The notes: generated by a model from the sequence alone, not told the origin. Positions 1 through 8,914 are shown, counted from the stretch's first letter. The stretch: DNA of 41,254 nt from Burkholderiales bacterium (GCA_947372465.1 CANBTT010000025.1:1-41254); one strand, 5' to 3'. Numbers and translations are program-made.

Positions 1-156
1 AATGTCGTAGCGAGCAGCGCCCGCATGCATCATCTCAACCGCACAACACGCCAAACCAAACGTCATGGGCCACAACGACCCCGTTTTGGCCCAATTGACC
101 ACAGAGTCAACCGACGTTGTGATAAATCCCTCTTTGATTACACCATCCATAGACAT
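1..156 (-). CDS. nuoB: NADH-quinone oxidoreductase subunit B (partial)
   Basis: N-terminal 52 codons of the complex I subunit that carries iron-sulfur cluster N2, the last cluster before quinone; it acts in the peripheral arm at the inner membrane. The ATG at 156 opens a frame running off the window. It contains the family's paired-cysteine stretch [10 protein letters not shown] near residue 35, two of the four cluster ligands, and the following ARYDI. It starts 4 bases after the nuoA stop, so the two are co-transcribed and probably translationally coupled. The remaining ligands lie outside the window. Confidence 0.95.
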   Translation of the reverse strand, partial: MSMDGVIKEGFITTSVDSVVNWAKTGSLWPMTFGLACCAVEMMHAGAARYDI

Positions 157-160
157 GTTT

Positions 161-520
161 TTATTCCCAGTCGAGTGCGCCTTTTTTCCACTCATAGGCA
201 AAACCAACCACCAAAATACCCAAGAACACCATCATGGCCCAAAAGCCAACAGCACCAATTTGCTTTAATGAAACTGCCCAAGGGAAAAGAAATGCAATTT
301 CGAGATCAAAAAGAATGAACAAAATCGCCACCAAATAGTAGCGAACATCAAACTTCATGCGAGCATCTTCAAATGCCTCAAAGCCACATTCGTAGGGGGA
401 GTTTTTGGAAGCGTAGGGCCGCTTTGGACCCAAGAGATAGCCAAGAAGTTGAGGGACCACCCCTACAGCAAGGCCAACAAGTATGAACAGTAAAACCGGC
501 AAGTAAGAGTATAGGTTCAT
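161..520 (-). CDS. nuoA: NADH-quinone oxidoreductase subunit A
   Basis: Small membrane subunit of respiratory complex I, next to the quinone site at the junction of the peripheral and membrane arms. The product has 119 residues, the usual length, with three predicted membrane segments (about residues 5-28, 62-84 and 88-110). The conserved loop with [10 protein letters not shown] (about residues 40-49) carries the invariant Cys known to change accessibility in the active/deactive transition. It is the first gene of the nuo operon, 79 bases downstream of tRNA-Leu, and is followed 4 bases later by nuoB. Confidence 0.97.
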   Translation of the reverse strand: MNLYSYLPVLLFILVGLAVGVVPQLLGYLLGPKRPYASKNSPYECGFEAFEDARMKFDVRYYLVAILFILFDLEIAFLFPWAVSLKQIGAVGFWAMMVFLGILVVGFAYEWKKGALDWE

Positions 521-552
521 CTCAATCTCGAATTATGAGTGCTTGATCAACC

Positions 553-597
553 TGAAGTGTGCACGAACTGGTTGACACCAGGGTTACAAACACTTCA
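553..597 (-). other. Two-tier hairpin just downstream of tRNA-Leu
   Basis: An outer 8-bp stem (553-560 with 590-597) encloses an inner 5-bp stem (568-572 with 577-581) with a 4-base loop. It begins 3 bases past the encoded CCA of tRNA-Leu and lies upstream of nuoA. It could mark a processing point between the tRNA and the nuo mRNA, or reduce read-through. The pairing is read by eye; the function is inferred. Confidence 0.4.
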
Positions 598-599
598 TT

Positions 600-683
600 T
601 GGTGCCGTCGGCGAGACTCGAACTCGCACAGCTTTCGCACTACCCCCTCAAGATAGCGTGTCTACCAATTTCACCACGACGGC
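600..683 (-). tRNA. tRNA-Leu (anticodon GAG)
   Basis: An 84-base class II tRNA with encoded CCA. The acceptor stem GCCGTCG pairs with CGACGGC, discriminator A. The anticodon arm is CTATC-TTGAGGG-GGTAG, giving anticodon GAG, followed by a long variable arm typical of leucine tRNA and a normal T-loop (TTCGAGT). It sits between secG and nuoA, a conserved arrangement in Burkholderiales, and is probably cut from a transcript shared with its neighbours. Confidence 0.95.
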
Positions 684-760
684 CAAATAAATTCAAAAAC
701 TTTACAAAACCAAGAGGAATAAGGTCGTTCAAGTCAGCCTGAGAGTTTACCTCGAAAACA

Positions 761-783
761 CAATATTAGAACCCTTAATATTG
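761..783 (-). terminator. Weak AT-rich hairpin after secG
   Basis: An 8-bp perfect but AT-only-rich stem (761-768 with 776-783), 23 bases beyond the secG stop. On the minus strand it is followed by TGTTTTC, a poor U-tract; on the plus strand it is followed by GTTTTTT, but no plus-strand gene lies upstream. It may attenuate the secG transcript ahead of tRNA-Leu. Evidence is limited to the inverted repeat. Confidence 0.25.
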
Positions 784-805
784 GTTTTTTAGATATTTTT
801 TCCAC

Positions 806-1264
806 TCACTTGGATGAGCTTGAATTCCCCGAGATCGGCGCTTTTTCACCAGCCGTTGTTTTGCTCACGGGCATGGAGGGAACGGACGCATCTGATTGTG
901 AGCCCACATTCGATTTAACGGTCTCATTGGCGCCAGGAATTTGATTCACCGCAGCGGATGACTGATCAGCAGGGCCATTTTGAAGTTGAACGCTCTCCAA
1001 AACACTGCCTGAAGGCGCATCCTTTTTGGCGCCACCCAAATAGGCCAACGCCAATGTGGCAACAAAGAAAATGGCCGCCAAAACAGCTGTGCTTCTCGAG
1101 AGGAAGTTGGCACCACCCGTTGCACCAAACAAACTGCCTGAGCTACCGGAGCCAAAGGCGGCTCCCATGTCGGCGCCTTTGCCGTGCTGAATGAGTATCA
1201 AGCCAATCATGGCCAAGGCTGAAAGAACTTGAACCAATAATATGATATTTGTGAACATTGCCAT
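806..1264 (-). CDS. secG: Preprotein translocase subunit SecG
   Basis: Auxiliary membrane subunit of the SecYEG export channel, stimulating SecA-driven protein translocation. The 152-residue product has two hydrophobic segments (about residues 5-25 and 52-75) joined by a glycine-rich loop (GADMGAAFGSGSSGSLFGA) that is diagnostic for the family. After residue 80 comes a long Ser/Ala/Lys-rich tail with no predicted fold; E. coli SecG has about 110 residues, and such tails are common in betaproteobacteria. The start at 1264 has a GGAG 10 bases upstream; a second ATG two codons in is an alternative. It lies 60 bases after tpiA in the same operon. Confidence 0.95.
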   Translation of the reverse strand: MAMFTNIILLVQVLSALAMIGLILIQHGKGADMGAAFGSGSSGSLFGATGGANFLSRSTAVLAAIFFVATLALAYLGGAKKDAPSGSVLESVQLQNGPADQSSAAVNQIPGANETVKSNVGSQSDASVPSMPVSKTTAGEKAPISGNSSSSK

Positions 1265-1324
1265 CTTGTCGTTACTCCGTAATTTCTCTTGTTAATCTCT
1301 AAGTCTCTTCAATAAACCGTTGTA

Positions 1325-2083
1325 TCAAACGCCAGCGCTGGCGATGATTTTTACAAAATCCTGCGCGATCAAAGAGGCCCCTCCAATCAAGCCTCCATCG
1401 ACATCTGGCAGGCTTAAGAGGGCTGCCGCATTTTGCGCATTCATGCTGCCGCCATAAAGTATTTTTAAGGCATTGGCATGACACGTTTTTGCACTCAGTT
1501 GATCTCGAATAAATGCATGAACTTCCTGAGCCTGCTCTGGCGTGGCGGTCAATCCTGTACCAATGGCCCAGACCGGTTCATAGGCAATCACCAAACGATC
1601 AAAATCAGGCTCCAGCACATCTGTCACGGCCTTCAATTGAGACGCGATGACCGACTGGGTCTGCCCTGATTGCCTTTGCTCTTGGGTCTCGCCGAAGCAA
1701 ACAATGGGGGTCATTTTTGTGGCCATCGCGGCCTTGACCTTCTGAGCAACCGTCAAATCGCTCTCAAAATGGTAGGCGCGCCTCTCAGAGTGACCAATGA
1801 TCACTCCCTTAACGCCCAAGTCCGCCAACATGTCCAAGGAGACCTCACCCGTGTAGGCGCCCTTTGGAAACGCACTGACATCTTGCGCGCCAAGTGCAAC
1901 AGCACCGCCTTGAAGCAAAGCACTCATTTGTGACAAATAAGGGGAAGGCACGCAAACCATGATATCTGGAAGGCGCTTGGCCCCCAAATCAGACAAAGCC
2001 CCTTGAATCGCCTGAACCCAGTCCGAATTAAAGGACTGAGAGCCGTTCATTTTCCAATTTCCAGCAATTAATTTATTGCGCAT
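1325..2083 (-). CDS. tpiA: Triosephosphate isomerase
   Basis: Interconverts dihydroxyacetone phosphate and glyceraldehyde 3-phosphate in glycolysis and gluconeogenesis; cytosolic homodimer. The 252-residue TIM barrel shows all catalytic elements: Asn and Lys in GNWKMNG (residues 8-14), catalytic His in IIGHSERR (near residue 98), the general base Glu in AYEPVWAIGTG (near 168) and the phosphate-binding YGGSMN and GGLIGGAS loops near the C terminus. The ATG at 2083 has GAGG 7 bases upstream. It sits between the quinone oxidoreductase and secG, 9 bases after the former's stop, so the genes are co-transcribed. Confidence 0.98.
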   Translation of the reverse strand: MRNKLIAGNWKMNGSQSFNSDWVQAIQGALSDLGAKRLPDIMVCVPSPYLSQMSALLQGGAVALGAQDVSAFPKGAYTGEVSLDMLADLGVKGVIIGHSERRAYHFESDLTVAQKVKAAMATKMTPIVCFGETQEQRQSGQTQSVIASQLKAVTDVLEPDFDRLVIAYEPVWAIGTGLTATPEQAQEVHAFIRDQLSAKTCHANALKILYGGSMNAQNAAALLSLPDVDGGLIGGASLIAQDFVKIIASAGV

Positions 2084-2092
2084 TTTTTTGCC

Positions 2093-3091
2093 TCATGCCC
2101 ACGAAAGTACCAACTTGCCCACGTGTTGATTGGATTCCATCAAGGCGTGGGCCGCCGCACCAGTCTCTGGCAAATGAGCGTCAAACTGCTTAAAAATAAC
2201 AGGTTTGATGACACCTTTTTCTAGCAAAGGCCAGATATGGGTCCTTAAAGACTCTGCAATTTGAGCCTTGAAAGCAATCGAACGCGGCCTGAGTGTAGAT
2301 CCCGTCACCGTCAAACGCTTTCTCAACACCAAACCTGCGTTGAGTGTAGAGCCGACACCACCTTGGACTGCAATGATCACCAAGCGACCATCCTCGGCCA
2401 AGATCTCGACCTCTTTGGCCACATAGTCACCCGCCACCATGTCCAAAATAACATCGACGCCTGATTTGGGCCCGAGGCGCTTGACCTCGGCGGCAAAATC
2501 ATGTGTTTTGTAATTGATTGCAATGTCGGCACCCAACTCAATGCATGCTTCACACTTTGCGTCTGAACCGGCAGTTGCGATCACCAGAGCACCAAAGGCT
2601 TTGGCCATTTGAATGGCCGTGACGCCAATACCACTGGTGCCGCCTTGAATCAAAATGCTTTCACCGGCCTTGAGCTGCCCACGATCAAACACATTGCTCC
2701 AAACCGTGAAAAATGTTTCTGGCAAACTTGCCGCTTGCTCATCTGTCATGCCTTTAGGAACAGGCAAGCATTGATCAATAGGTGCCACACACCACTGTGC
2801 ATAGCCGCCCCCAGCAATCAATGCGCAAACACGGTCACCAATTTTCAAACCCTTTGCGGCCAGGGCAGCTTCATCGCCCGCCTCAACCACACCAGCCACC
2901 TCCAAGCCAGGCAAATCCGATGCGCCTGGGGGCACGGGATAATGGCCTTTGCGTTGAATGACATCGGGACGATTCACGCCACTTGCACTGACGCGTATCA
3001 AAGCCTCCCCCAAAGCGGGGACTGGTTTATCACGATCAACCAAGTGCAGGACCTCAGGTCCTCCATAGGTGGAGATTTCAATGGCTTTCAT
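2093..3091 (-). CDS. NAD(P)H-quinone oxidoreductase, zinc-less MDR family
   Basis: Medium-chain dehydrogenase/reductase of the zeta-crystallin/PIG3 quinone oxidoreductase type; expected to reduce quinones or other enone-like compounds with NADPH. The 332-residue product starts MKAIEI with an N-terminal GroES-like domain, VNRPDVIQR near residue 42, and the nucleotide-binding loop GGTSGIGVTAIQMAK near residue 140. The structural and catalytic zinc cysteines of alcohol dehydrogenases are absent, as expected. The frame is open 11 codons further to 3124, but family members begin at this Met; neither start has a clear ribosome-binding site. It lies between pnp and tpiA, a position common in Burkholderiales. 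The exact substrate is unknown. Confidence 0.9.
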   Translation of the reverse strand: MKAIEISTYGGPEVLHLVDRDKPVPALGEALIRVSASGVNRPDVIQRKGHYPVPPGASDLPGLEVAGVVEAGDEAALAAKGLKIGDRVCALIAGGGYAQWCVAPIDQCLPVPKGMTDEQAASLPETFFTVWSNVFDRGQLKAGESILIQGGTSGIGVTAIQMAKAFGALVIATAGSDAKCEACIELGADIAINYKTHDFAAEVKRLGPKSGVDVILDMVAGDYVAKEVEILAEDGRLVIIAVQGGVGSTLNAGLVLRKRLTVTGSTLRPRSIAFKAQIAESLRTHIWPLLEKGVIKPVIFKQFDAHLPETGAAAHALMESNQHVGKLVLSWA

Positions 3092-3176
3092 AGGTTCACT
3101 TTTTTTGCAGGCTTTGCAAAACAAAGCGACCCTAGCTCTGATTCAGAGGGAGTCGCCTTGAGTTGCATCACAGTTC

Positions 3177-5306
3177 TCAGTGTTGAGGCTCTGAGCCTTC
3201 TTCAGAAGCTTGGGGGCGATCGAGCAAAGCTTTCATAGACAACTTAACGCGACCTTTTTCGTCGGTTTCGAGCACCTTGACTCTGACAATCTGACCCTCG
3301 GCCAAAACGTCGGTGACTTTGCCAATGCGGTCATGGCTGATTTGGCTGATATGCAACAAGCCATCTTTGCCAGGCAACAAGTTGACCAAGGCACCAAAGT
3401 CTAAGATCTTGGTGATGGGGCCTTCATAAATTTTGCCAATTTCGACCTCAGCAGTAATTTGCTCTATGCGACGCTTGGCCTCTTCAGCTTTTGCACCATC
3501 GGTAGAAGCAATGGTGATGGTTCCATCTTCAGAAATATCGATCTGAGTGCCCGTTTCCTCAGTCAAGGCACGGATCGTGGCTCCCCCTTTACCGATCACA
3601 TCACGAATCTTTTCTGGATTGATCTTCATCGTGTACAAGCGTGGCGCAAAATTGCTCACGTCCGTCTTGGCTTCGCCCATCACCTCTTGCATTTTGCCCA
3701 AGATGTGCATGCGTGCTTCTTTGGCCTGCGCCAAAGCAACTTGCATGATCTCTTTTGTAATGCCTTGGATTTTGATATCCATTTGCAAAGCAGTGATGCC
3801 GTTGGTTGTACCCGCAACTTTAAAGTCCATGTCGCCCAAATGATCTTCATCACCCAGGATATCCGTTAGAACGGCAAAACGACTGTCTTCTTTGATCAGA
3901 CCCATGGCAATACCTGCAACGTGGGCCTTCATCGGTACGCCAGCATCCATCAAGGACAAACAACCGCCGCACACAGACGCCATGGAGGATGAACCGTTGG
4001 ATTCAGTGATCTCGGAAACCACACGCATTGTGTAGGGGAAATCAACCTTATCGGGCAAACATGCCGCCAAGGCACGCTTGGCCAAACGACCATGGCCAAT
4101 TTCTCTGCGCTTGGTGCTGCCCATTCTTCCTACCTCGCCAGTCGCAAAGGGAGGCATGTTGTAATGAAACATAAAACGGTCTTCAAATTCTCCGGCCAAA
4201 GCATCGATCCTTTGGGCATCACGGTCGGTACCCAACGTCGTAATGACCAAAGCTTGCGTTTCACCGCGGGTGAACAATGCAGAGCCATGCGTTCTAGGCA
4301 ACACGCTGTTTCTGATCTCAATGGGACGCACTGTGCGTGTGTCTCTTCCATCGATACGGGGCTCACCTGACAAAATCTGCGAACGAACAATCCTGGCTTC
4401 AATGTCAAACAGCAAGGACTCAACTTTCACAGCGTCAAATTCTGCGCCCTGTGCAGTCAATCCAGACAATGTTGCCGCATAAGTCTCACGGCAAGCTTGC
4501 GTTCTTTGTTGCTTGTTGCGAATTTGATAAGCAGCCCTGAGTGGCCCTTCAGCCAACTCAACAACCTTGGCAATCAAGGGCTCATTCTTGGGCTCTGGCT
4601 TCCAGTCCCAAACAGGGTGTCCGGCTTCTTTCACGAGCTCATGAATGGCTTCGATGGCAATTTTGCCTTGATCGTGACCAAACACCACCGCACCGAGCAT
4701 GACCTCTTCACTCAATTGCAAAGCTTCAGACTCAACCATCAATACAGCAGCCTCAGTTCCAGCAACCACCAAATCCATGATGCTGTCTTTTCTCTGTGTT
4801 TGTCCAGGATTTAAGACGTATTCACCATTGACATAACCCACTCGAGCCGCGCCAATGGGGCCATTAAAGGGGATGCCTGAGATGCTCAATGCAGCGCTTG
4901 AAGCAATCAATGCAGCAATATCAGCATCCACTTCTGGATTCAATGACAAGGTATGAATCACCAAATGCACTTCATTGTAAAAGCCTTCAGGAAACAAAGG
5001 ACGGATGGGTCGATCAATCAAGCGACTTGTCAATGTTTCCAGTTCACTGGGCTTGGCTTCGCGCTTGAAAAAACTTCCGGGAATTTTTCCTGCGGCATAT
5101 GTTTTCTCAATGTAGTCCACAGTCAAGGGAAAGAAATCTTGCCCAGGCTTGGCAGATTTTGAGGCCACAACAGTTGCCAATACAACCGTGTCATCGATAT
5201 TGACCAAAACGGAACCCGTGGCTTGGCGAGCAATCTCACCTGTCTCCATCGTGACCGTGTGTTGACCCCATTTAAAGGTCTTTGTTACTTTCTTAAAAAG
5301 CGACAT
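3177..5306 (-). CDS. pnp: Polyribonucleotide nucleotidyltransferase (PNPase)
   Basis: Phosphorolytic 3'-to-5' exoribonuclease that degrades mRNA to nucleoside diphosphates, usually as a trimer and often with RNase E. The 709-residue protein has the full layout: first RNase PH-like domain (about 5-215), all-helical linker, second RNase PH-like domain (about 310-540, with [12 protein letters not shown] and [17 protein letters not shown] stretches), a KH domain with the GKGGATIR loop near residue 565, and an S1 domain ending with [18 protein letters not shown]. The ATG at 5306 has GGAG 8 bases upstream. It follows rpsO with a 254-base gap that holds two hairpins, suggesting processing and autoregulation. 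Confidence 0.98.
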   Translation of the reverse strand: MSLFKKVTKTFKWGQHTVTMETGEIARQATGSVLVNIDDTVVLATVVASKSAKPGQDFFPLTVDYIEKTYAAGKIPGSFFKREAKPSELETLTSRLIDRPIRPLFPEGFYNEVHLVIHTLSLNPEVDADIAALIASSAALSISGIPFNGPIGAARVGYVNGEYVLNPGQTQRKDSIMDLVVAGTEAAVLMVESEALQLSEEVMLGAVVFGHDQGKIAIEAIHELVKEAGHPVWDWKPEPKNEPLIAKVVELAEGPLRAAYQIRNKQQRTQACRETYAATLSGLTAQGAEFDAVKVESLLFDIEARIVRSQILSGEPRIDGRDTRTVRPIEIRNSVLPRTHGSALFTRGETQALVITTLGTDRDAQRIDALAGEFEDRFMFHYNMPPFATGEVGRMGSTKRREIGHGRLAKRALAACLPDKVDFPYTMRVVSEITESNGSSSMASVCGGCLSLMDAGVPMKAHVAGIAMGLIKEDSRFAVLTDILGDEDHLGDMDFKVAGTTNGITALQMDIKIQGITKEIMQVALAQAKEARMHILGKMQEVMGEAKTDVSNFAPRLYTMKINPEKIRDVIGKGGATIRALTEETGTQIDISEDGTITIASTDGAKAEEAKRRIEQITAEVEIGKIYEGPITKILDFGALVNLLPGKDGLLHISQISHDRIGKVTDVLAEGQIVRVKVLETDEKGRVKLSMKALLDRPQASEEGSEPQH

Positions 5307-5382
5307 ATTCTTAACTCCATTGTGTTTTGGGGCATGAAGGCCATGCCACCTGAGCCAGGAGGGTCGTTATAGAACAGAATGC

Positions 5383-5432
5383 CATTCCATCAAACGTGTG
5401 CACTTGTTGGCTTGCACGTGCTTGGTGGAATG
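5383..5432 (-). promoter_or_regulatory. Long hairpin in the pnp leader (candidate RNase III site)
   Basis: Two 20-base arms (5383-5402 and 5413-5432) pair across a 10-base loop with three mismatched positions and one G-U pair in the minus-strand RNA. The stem base lies 76 bases upstream of the pnp start. In E. coli, RNase III cuts a similarly placed leader stem and PNPase then destabilises its own mRNA. The pairing is seen directly; the regulatory role is inferred from that precedent. Confidence 0.55.
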
Positions 5433-5505
5433 ACACAGCTTCGATCCACAATCAAACTCTCCACTGTCATTGACAAGAATAAATACTCTCATCAACAAGA
5501 TGCAT

Positions 5506-5543
5506 AAAGGCGTCTGAGCTAAGGGAATAACTCAGACGCCTTT
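5506..5543 (-). terminator. Hairpin terminator or attenuator after rpsO
   Basis: A perfect 13-bp inverted repeat (5506-5518 with 5531-5543; arms AAAGGCGTCTGAG and CTCAGACGCCTTT) starts 17 bases past the rpsO stop. On the minus strand the stem ends in TTTATGC, a short U-tract, so termination is probably partial and allows some read-through to pnp. Confidence 0.7.
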
Positions 5544-5560
5544 GGCAAAATAAATACCAA

Positions 5561-5824
5561 TTATTTGCGTAAGCCGAGTTTAGCAATCAAGGCTGAATAA
5601 CGATTCAAATCCCTGGACTTCAAGTAATCCAACAATTTACGGCGACGGCTGACCATGCGCAACAAACCACGGCGACCGTGGTGATCCTTGGCATGCGTCT
5701 TGAAATGGGGGGTCAACTCATTGATGCGAGCTGTTAAAAGTGCAACTTGCACTTCAGGACTACCAGTGTCATTGGCAGCGCGGGCATTTTGCGCAACAAC
5801 TTGCGCGATCGTTGTGGATAACAT
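5561..5824 (-). CDS. rpsO: 30S ribosomal protein S15
   Basis: Primary 16S rRNA-binding protein of the small-subunit platform, which nucleates assembly of S6, S18, S11 and S21 and contacts the 50S subunit. The 87-residue product matches the family length (E. coli 89) and contains the hallmark DTGSPEVQ near residue 20 and the [19 protein letters not shown] stretch (residues 38-56), ending in LIAKLGLRK. The frame is open to 5887, but the ATG at 5824 is chosen because AAGGA lies 8 bases upstream and it matches the family N terminus. It is the first gene of the block ending in pnp and beyond. Confidence 0.98.
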   Translation of the reverse strand: MLSTTIAQVVAQNARAANDTGSPEVQVALLTARINELTPHFKTHAKDHHGRRGLLRMVSRRRKLLDYLKSRDLNRYSALIAKLGLRK

Positions 5825-6205
5825 ATCAATTTCCTTGTAATTTGTTTTGACTTGCGCAATCCCTTGAAATGAAAGAGATGCGTGCACTTCGCGCCCAAAG
5901 AGCGCAAAGCCTTATGAGTATACCCCATCCAAGTGCCAGGATGCCTTTGCCCTGACCAGAGCGCAAGTTCACTCCCCCAAAATGCACTTAAATTCCAACA
6001 AACAACGATAAATTAAAACTAATGTTTTACAAGTCAAGACCTCCAAAGTGATATCCAATCAAGCAACTCCATTCGGAAATGTAACCTACCCCCAGCGCTG
6101 CACAGGACTAATAATTCGAAAAGGGGAGCGAAAAAACCGCAGATATTGGGTCGTTTCAAGCTTTTTCAATGCAATGAAAAATAAAATAAATAAGACCGTT
6201 TTTGA
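5825..6205. other. Intergenic region between divergent rpsO and hsp20
   Basis: No gene is supported here. On the minus strand TATACT (5918-5923) is a plausible -10 hexamer for rpsO, giving an untranslated leader of roughly 85-90 bases; I see no good -35 hexamer 16-18 bases upstream. A leader of this length could hold an S15 autoregulatory structure, but I could not draw a convincing one. The rest, towards the heat-shock promoter, is AT-rich and unremarkable. Confidence 0.4.
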
Positions 6206-6234
6206 CTTGAAATAACTCAAGGACATCTCCATGT
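6206..6234 (+). promoter_or_regulatory. Sigma-32 (RpoH)-type heat-shock promoter
   Basis: CTTGAAA at 6206-6212 and CTCCATGT at 6227-6234 are separated by 14 bases. The established sigma-32 consensus is CTTGAAA, 11-16 bases, CCCCATNT, so only one position of the -10 element differs. It lies 62 bases upstream of the small heat-shock gene, which fits heat induction. Confidence 0.7.
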
Positions 6235-6295
6235 TTGATTCATCGATGAACGATGTTCTTCGTTCAAAAGTTTCATCAACCCGTTGGAGATTTCA

Positions 6296-6670
6296 ATGTT
6301 ATTTACACCCTTATCCGTGGCACTCAATCAAGCGCAAAAGCGCCCTTCAGTTCAAGCTTTTGAGCGATTTTTAGGGGATGTCGTGAAGACCCCTTCAAAG
6401 GTCAGTTCATTCACTGAGGCTGAAGCTGCCTATGAATTAGAGATCGATGTGCCAGGCGTGAACAAGGCGCATTTGCTCGTCAAAATTGAAGAGCAAATTG
6501 TTCGCATTGAAACCAAAGCCGAAGCAAAGAGAAAATACACCATGAGCTTTGAGTTGCCCCTTGCCATTGACCCAGCAGCAAGCCAAGCCAAATTAGAAGA
6601 TGGCGTTTTGAATTTGATATTGACCAAGAAAAAACCACTTGACAATGTTTCTGTCCTGAACGTCCTTTAA
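6296..6670 (+). CDS. Small heat-shock protein, Hsp20/alpha-crystallin family
   Basis: ATP-independent holdase that binds unfolding proteins under heat stress for later refolding by DnaK and ClpB. The 124-residue product has a short N-terminal arm and an alpha-crystallin domain (about residues 38-115) with ELEIDVPGVNKAHLLVKIE and the conserved A-x-LEDGVLNLILTKK near the end. It lacks the usual C-terminal I-x-I anchor in clear form, though VSVLNVL may substitute. The ATG at 6296 is chosen over an in-frame TTG at 6284 because GGAG sits 7 bases upstream. It stands alone behind a sigma-32-like promoter and is convergent with tsaD. Confidence 0.88.
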   Translation: MLFTPLSVALNQAQKRPSVQAFERFLGDVVKTPSKVSSFTEAEAAYELEIDVPGVNKAHLLVKIEEQIVRIETKAEAKRKYTMSFELPLAIDPAASQAKLEDGVLNLILTKKKPLDNVSVLNVL

Positions 6671-6685
6671 AAACCATTCAAGCTT

Positions 6686-6733
6686 GGCCTTTAGCCCAAA
6701 GGGTGCATTTGCATCCTTTGGGATTAAAGGGCC
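6686..6733. terminator. Bidirectional hairpin between hsp20 and tsaD
   Basis: A 12-bp core stem (6695-6706 with 6711-6722, one G-T pair, 4-base loop) is extended outward by a second interrupted stem (6686-6693 with 6725-6733). It sits in the gap between two convergent genes. No strong U-tract follows on either side, so termination efficiency is uncertain. Confidence 0.55.
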
Positions 6734-6781
6734 AAAAATAAAGCGGTCCAATCAAGTCGACAGATCACGGGCACGCATTGC

Positions 6782-7849
6782 TCAGAGGCTTAGAGCCGAC
6801 AGACTCCAGCGGGGCTTGACATCAAAACTGTAGTTTTTAGTCCCGCTTTCAATGCCATACTGCAACCGCATTGCAGCAGCCATGGCAATCATGGCACCAT
6901 TGTCCGTGCACAAATAGAGCTCAGGAAAATGCACCTTGCCCCCGAGTCGAGCACATTCGCTGATCAAATTTTGACGAAGCAATGAATTGGCCCCAACGCC
7001 ACCAGCCACCACCAACGTTTTGAGTTGTGTTTGCTTCAAAGCCGCAATAGATTTCTTGACCAAAACATCAACGATGGCTGCTTGGATTGAAGCAGCCAAA
7101 TCATGTTTAGACGCCTCAATTTGTTGGGCGCTCATTTTATTGACTTGCGTGAGCACAGAGGTCTTTAGGCCTGCAAATGAGAAATCAAGGCGGCCGCTGT
7201 GCATCAGGGGCCTTGGAAAATTAAACGCCTTGGGGTCCCCAAGTAACGCCAACTTGGAAAGTGCAGCACCGCCCGGATAGTCCAGCCCCAAAAGTTTTGC
7301 GGATTTATCAAAAGCCTCCCCAGCCGCATCGTCCACGCTCTCGCCTAAAAGCTCATATTGCCCCATGCTTTGAACCCGCATCAATTGCGTGTGTCCACCA
7401 GAGACCAATAAGCAAACAAACGGAAAGCTCGGTGGGTCAGCACTTAAAAAAGGAGAGAGCAAATGCCCCTCCAAATGATGCACGCCCAAGACGGGAATAT
7501 TCATCGATGCAGCCAATGAGACCGCTACACCTGCACCGACCAACAAGGCGCCCGCCAAGCCGGGACCTTTGGTATAGGCCACCAAATCAACTTGATGAAT
7601 GTCCACACCTGAGGCTTGTAAAACCTGGTCTAAAAGTGGAATGATTCTTTGAATGTGATCTCGACTTGCAAGCTCCGGCACCACCCCACCATAAGGTTGA
7701 TGCATCTCAATTTGCGTATGCAAGGCATGGGACAGGAGCTGCGGCAGTTTTACAGCAGATGACGTGTCTGCTGGCGAATTGAATTGATCAAATTTGACCA
7801 ACGCAACACCACTCTCATCGCAAGAAGACTCGATACCTAAAATATGCAC
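6782..7849 (-). CDS. tsaD: tRNA N6-adenosine threonylcarbamoyltransferase TsaD
   Basis: Transfers the threonylcarbamoyl group from its adenylate to A37 of tRNAs reading ANN codons, working with TsaB and TsaE; essential in most bacteria. The 355-residue ASKHA-fold protein shows [15 protein letters not shown] at the N terminus, metal-binding HHLEGH near residue 115, the nucleotide loop LVSGGHTQL, and the late [10 protein letters not shown] and CTDNGAMIA motifs. I chose the GTG at 7849 because the family starts just before LGIES and GGGA lies 6 bases upstream; an in-frame TTG at 7861 is possible. It is convergent with hsp20 and divergent from ybiB. Confidence 0.96.
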   Translation of the reverse strand: MHILGIESSCDESGVALVKFDQFNSPADTSSAVKLPQLLSHALHTQIEMHQPYGGVVPELASRDHIQRIIPLLDQVLQASGVDIHQVDLVAYTKGPGLAGALLVGAGVAVSLAASMNIPVLGVHHLEGHLLSPFLSADPPSFPFVCLLVSGGHTQLMRVQSMGQYELLGESVDDAAGEAFDKSAKLLGLDYPGGAALSKLALLGDPKAFNFPRPLMHSGRLDFSFAGLKTSVLTQVNKMSAQQIEASKHDLAASIQAAIVDVLVKKSIAALKQTQLKTLVVAGGVGANSLLRQNLISECARLGGKVHFPELYLCTDNGAMIAMAAAMRLQYGIESGTKNYSFDVKPRWSLSALSL

Positions 7850-7969
7850 AACGAATCCCAATCAACCAAACAAAAGACGATGGACAAGGATATCCATTTG
7901 TCACGCTATTATCTCCCAATGCGATAAAAAAAGTCAGGCCAGCTGGATAAATTAGGAGAGAATACGTGC

Positions 7970-8914
7970 ATGGGCATCAGTCATTACATCAAAGAAATCG
8001 GCCGCGGCAAAGAAGGTGCCAGGCACCTAAACACCGATCAAGCCCGACATCTAATGGAACTCATTTTGAGTGGCCAAGTCAGCGACTTGGAAATTGGCGC
8101 CTTTTGTATTGCCATGAGAATCAAAGGCGAGACCCCACAGGAGATGATTGGCTTTTTAGAGGCCATTGAGTCCAGCATGAACAAGGTCAGGCCAGCACCC
8201 AAGGTCGCCAAAGCGGTGATTGTGATTCCCAGCTACAACGGCGCTAGAAAACTCCCCTTGTTTACCCCTTTGCTTGCTGGCGCTTTGGCCAAGCTTGGTT
8301 TTCCTGTGCTTGTTCACGGACACCCCACAGAAGACAAAAGAGTCTCCTCAAAAGAGGTCTTTGAATTGCTGGGTTGGTCATGCGTCTCAAACAGCCCGTC
8401 CTTGAGCGAAACAAGTCTCAAAGAAGGGCATGTTTTATACGTCTCAATGGAGCACTTATCGACAAAAGTTTGCGAACTCCTTGACGTCAGAAAAACAATT
8501 GGCCTTAGAAACTCAAGTCACAGTTTGGTCAAAATTCTCAACCCCATTGAGCACGGTTGGCCCGTCTTACAACTTTCAAGCTACACGCACCCGGAGTATT
8601 TGGACTCCATGTCTCAAACGTTTGAACTTTTAAAGAAAAATGTACTTTTTTTTAGAGGCACCGAAGGCGAGGCCGTGGCTGACCCTCGTCGAACACCTAA
8701 AATGACTGGCTTTGTAAACGGCAAAGCTGAAACATTGATCGAACAAGTCCAAGGCTCCGTTGAATTGAGCCACAATTATCCCGACAGCACGGCCCCTGAA
8801 GAGGCCGTTGTTTACACCCAAAAGGTCTTGGCGGGAGAATTGGAAATGCCCTTGTCGATTCAATCTCAGATCAATGCAATTGAACAATTAAGCCTCAGAA
8901 TTTCCGCTCTTTAA
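7970..8914 (+). CDS. ybiB: YbiB-type DNA-binding protein (glycosyltransferase family 3 fold)
   Basis: Homologue of E. coli YbiB (TrpD2), which has the fold of anthranilate phosphoribosyltransferase but binds nucleic acid without known enzyme activity. The 314-residue product has the helical N-terminal domain (about 1-80, with LMELILSGQVSDLEIGAF) and an alpha/beta domain beginning IPSYNGARKLPLFTPLLA, with late segments VLFFRGTEGEAVADPRR typical of this subfamily. AGGAG lies about 11 bases before the ATG. E. coli ybiB is LexA-regulated, but I see no LexA box here. cobA follows after 14 bases, so the two are probably co-transcribed. The biological role is unsettled. Confidence 0.88.
   Translation: MGISHYIKEIGRGKEGARHLNTDQARHLMELILSGQVSDLEIGAFCIAMRIKGETPQEMIGFLEAIESSMNKVRPAPKVAKAVIVIPSYNGARKLPLFTPLLAGALAKLGFPVLVHGHPTEDKRVSSKEVFELLGWSCVSNSPSLSETSLKEGHVLYVSMEHLSTKVCELLDVRKTIGLRNSSHSLVKILNPIEHGWPVLQLSSYTHPEYLDSMSQTFELLKKNVLFFRGTEGEAVADPRRTPKMTGFVNGKAETLIEQVQGSVELSHNYPDSTAPEEAVVYTQKVLAGELEMPLSIQSQINAIEQLSLRISAL

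Noticed and set aside
2609..3238. Long plus-strand open frame opposite the quinone oxidoreductase gene
   Set aside because: It is the complement of a well-supported conserved gene and its translation has no recognisable domain.
6241..6296. Possible RNA thermometer in the hsp20 leader
   Set aside because: A small hairpin (GAACGA with TCGTTC) forms, but I found no pairing that masks the GGAG ribosome-binding site.
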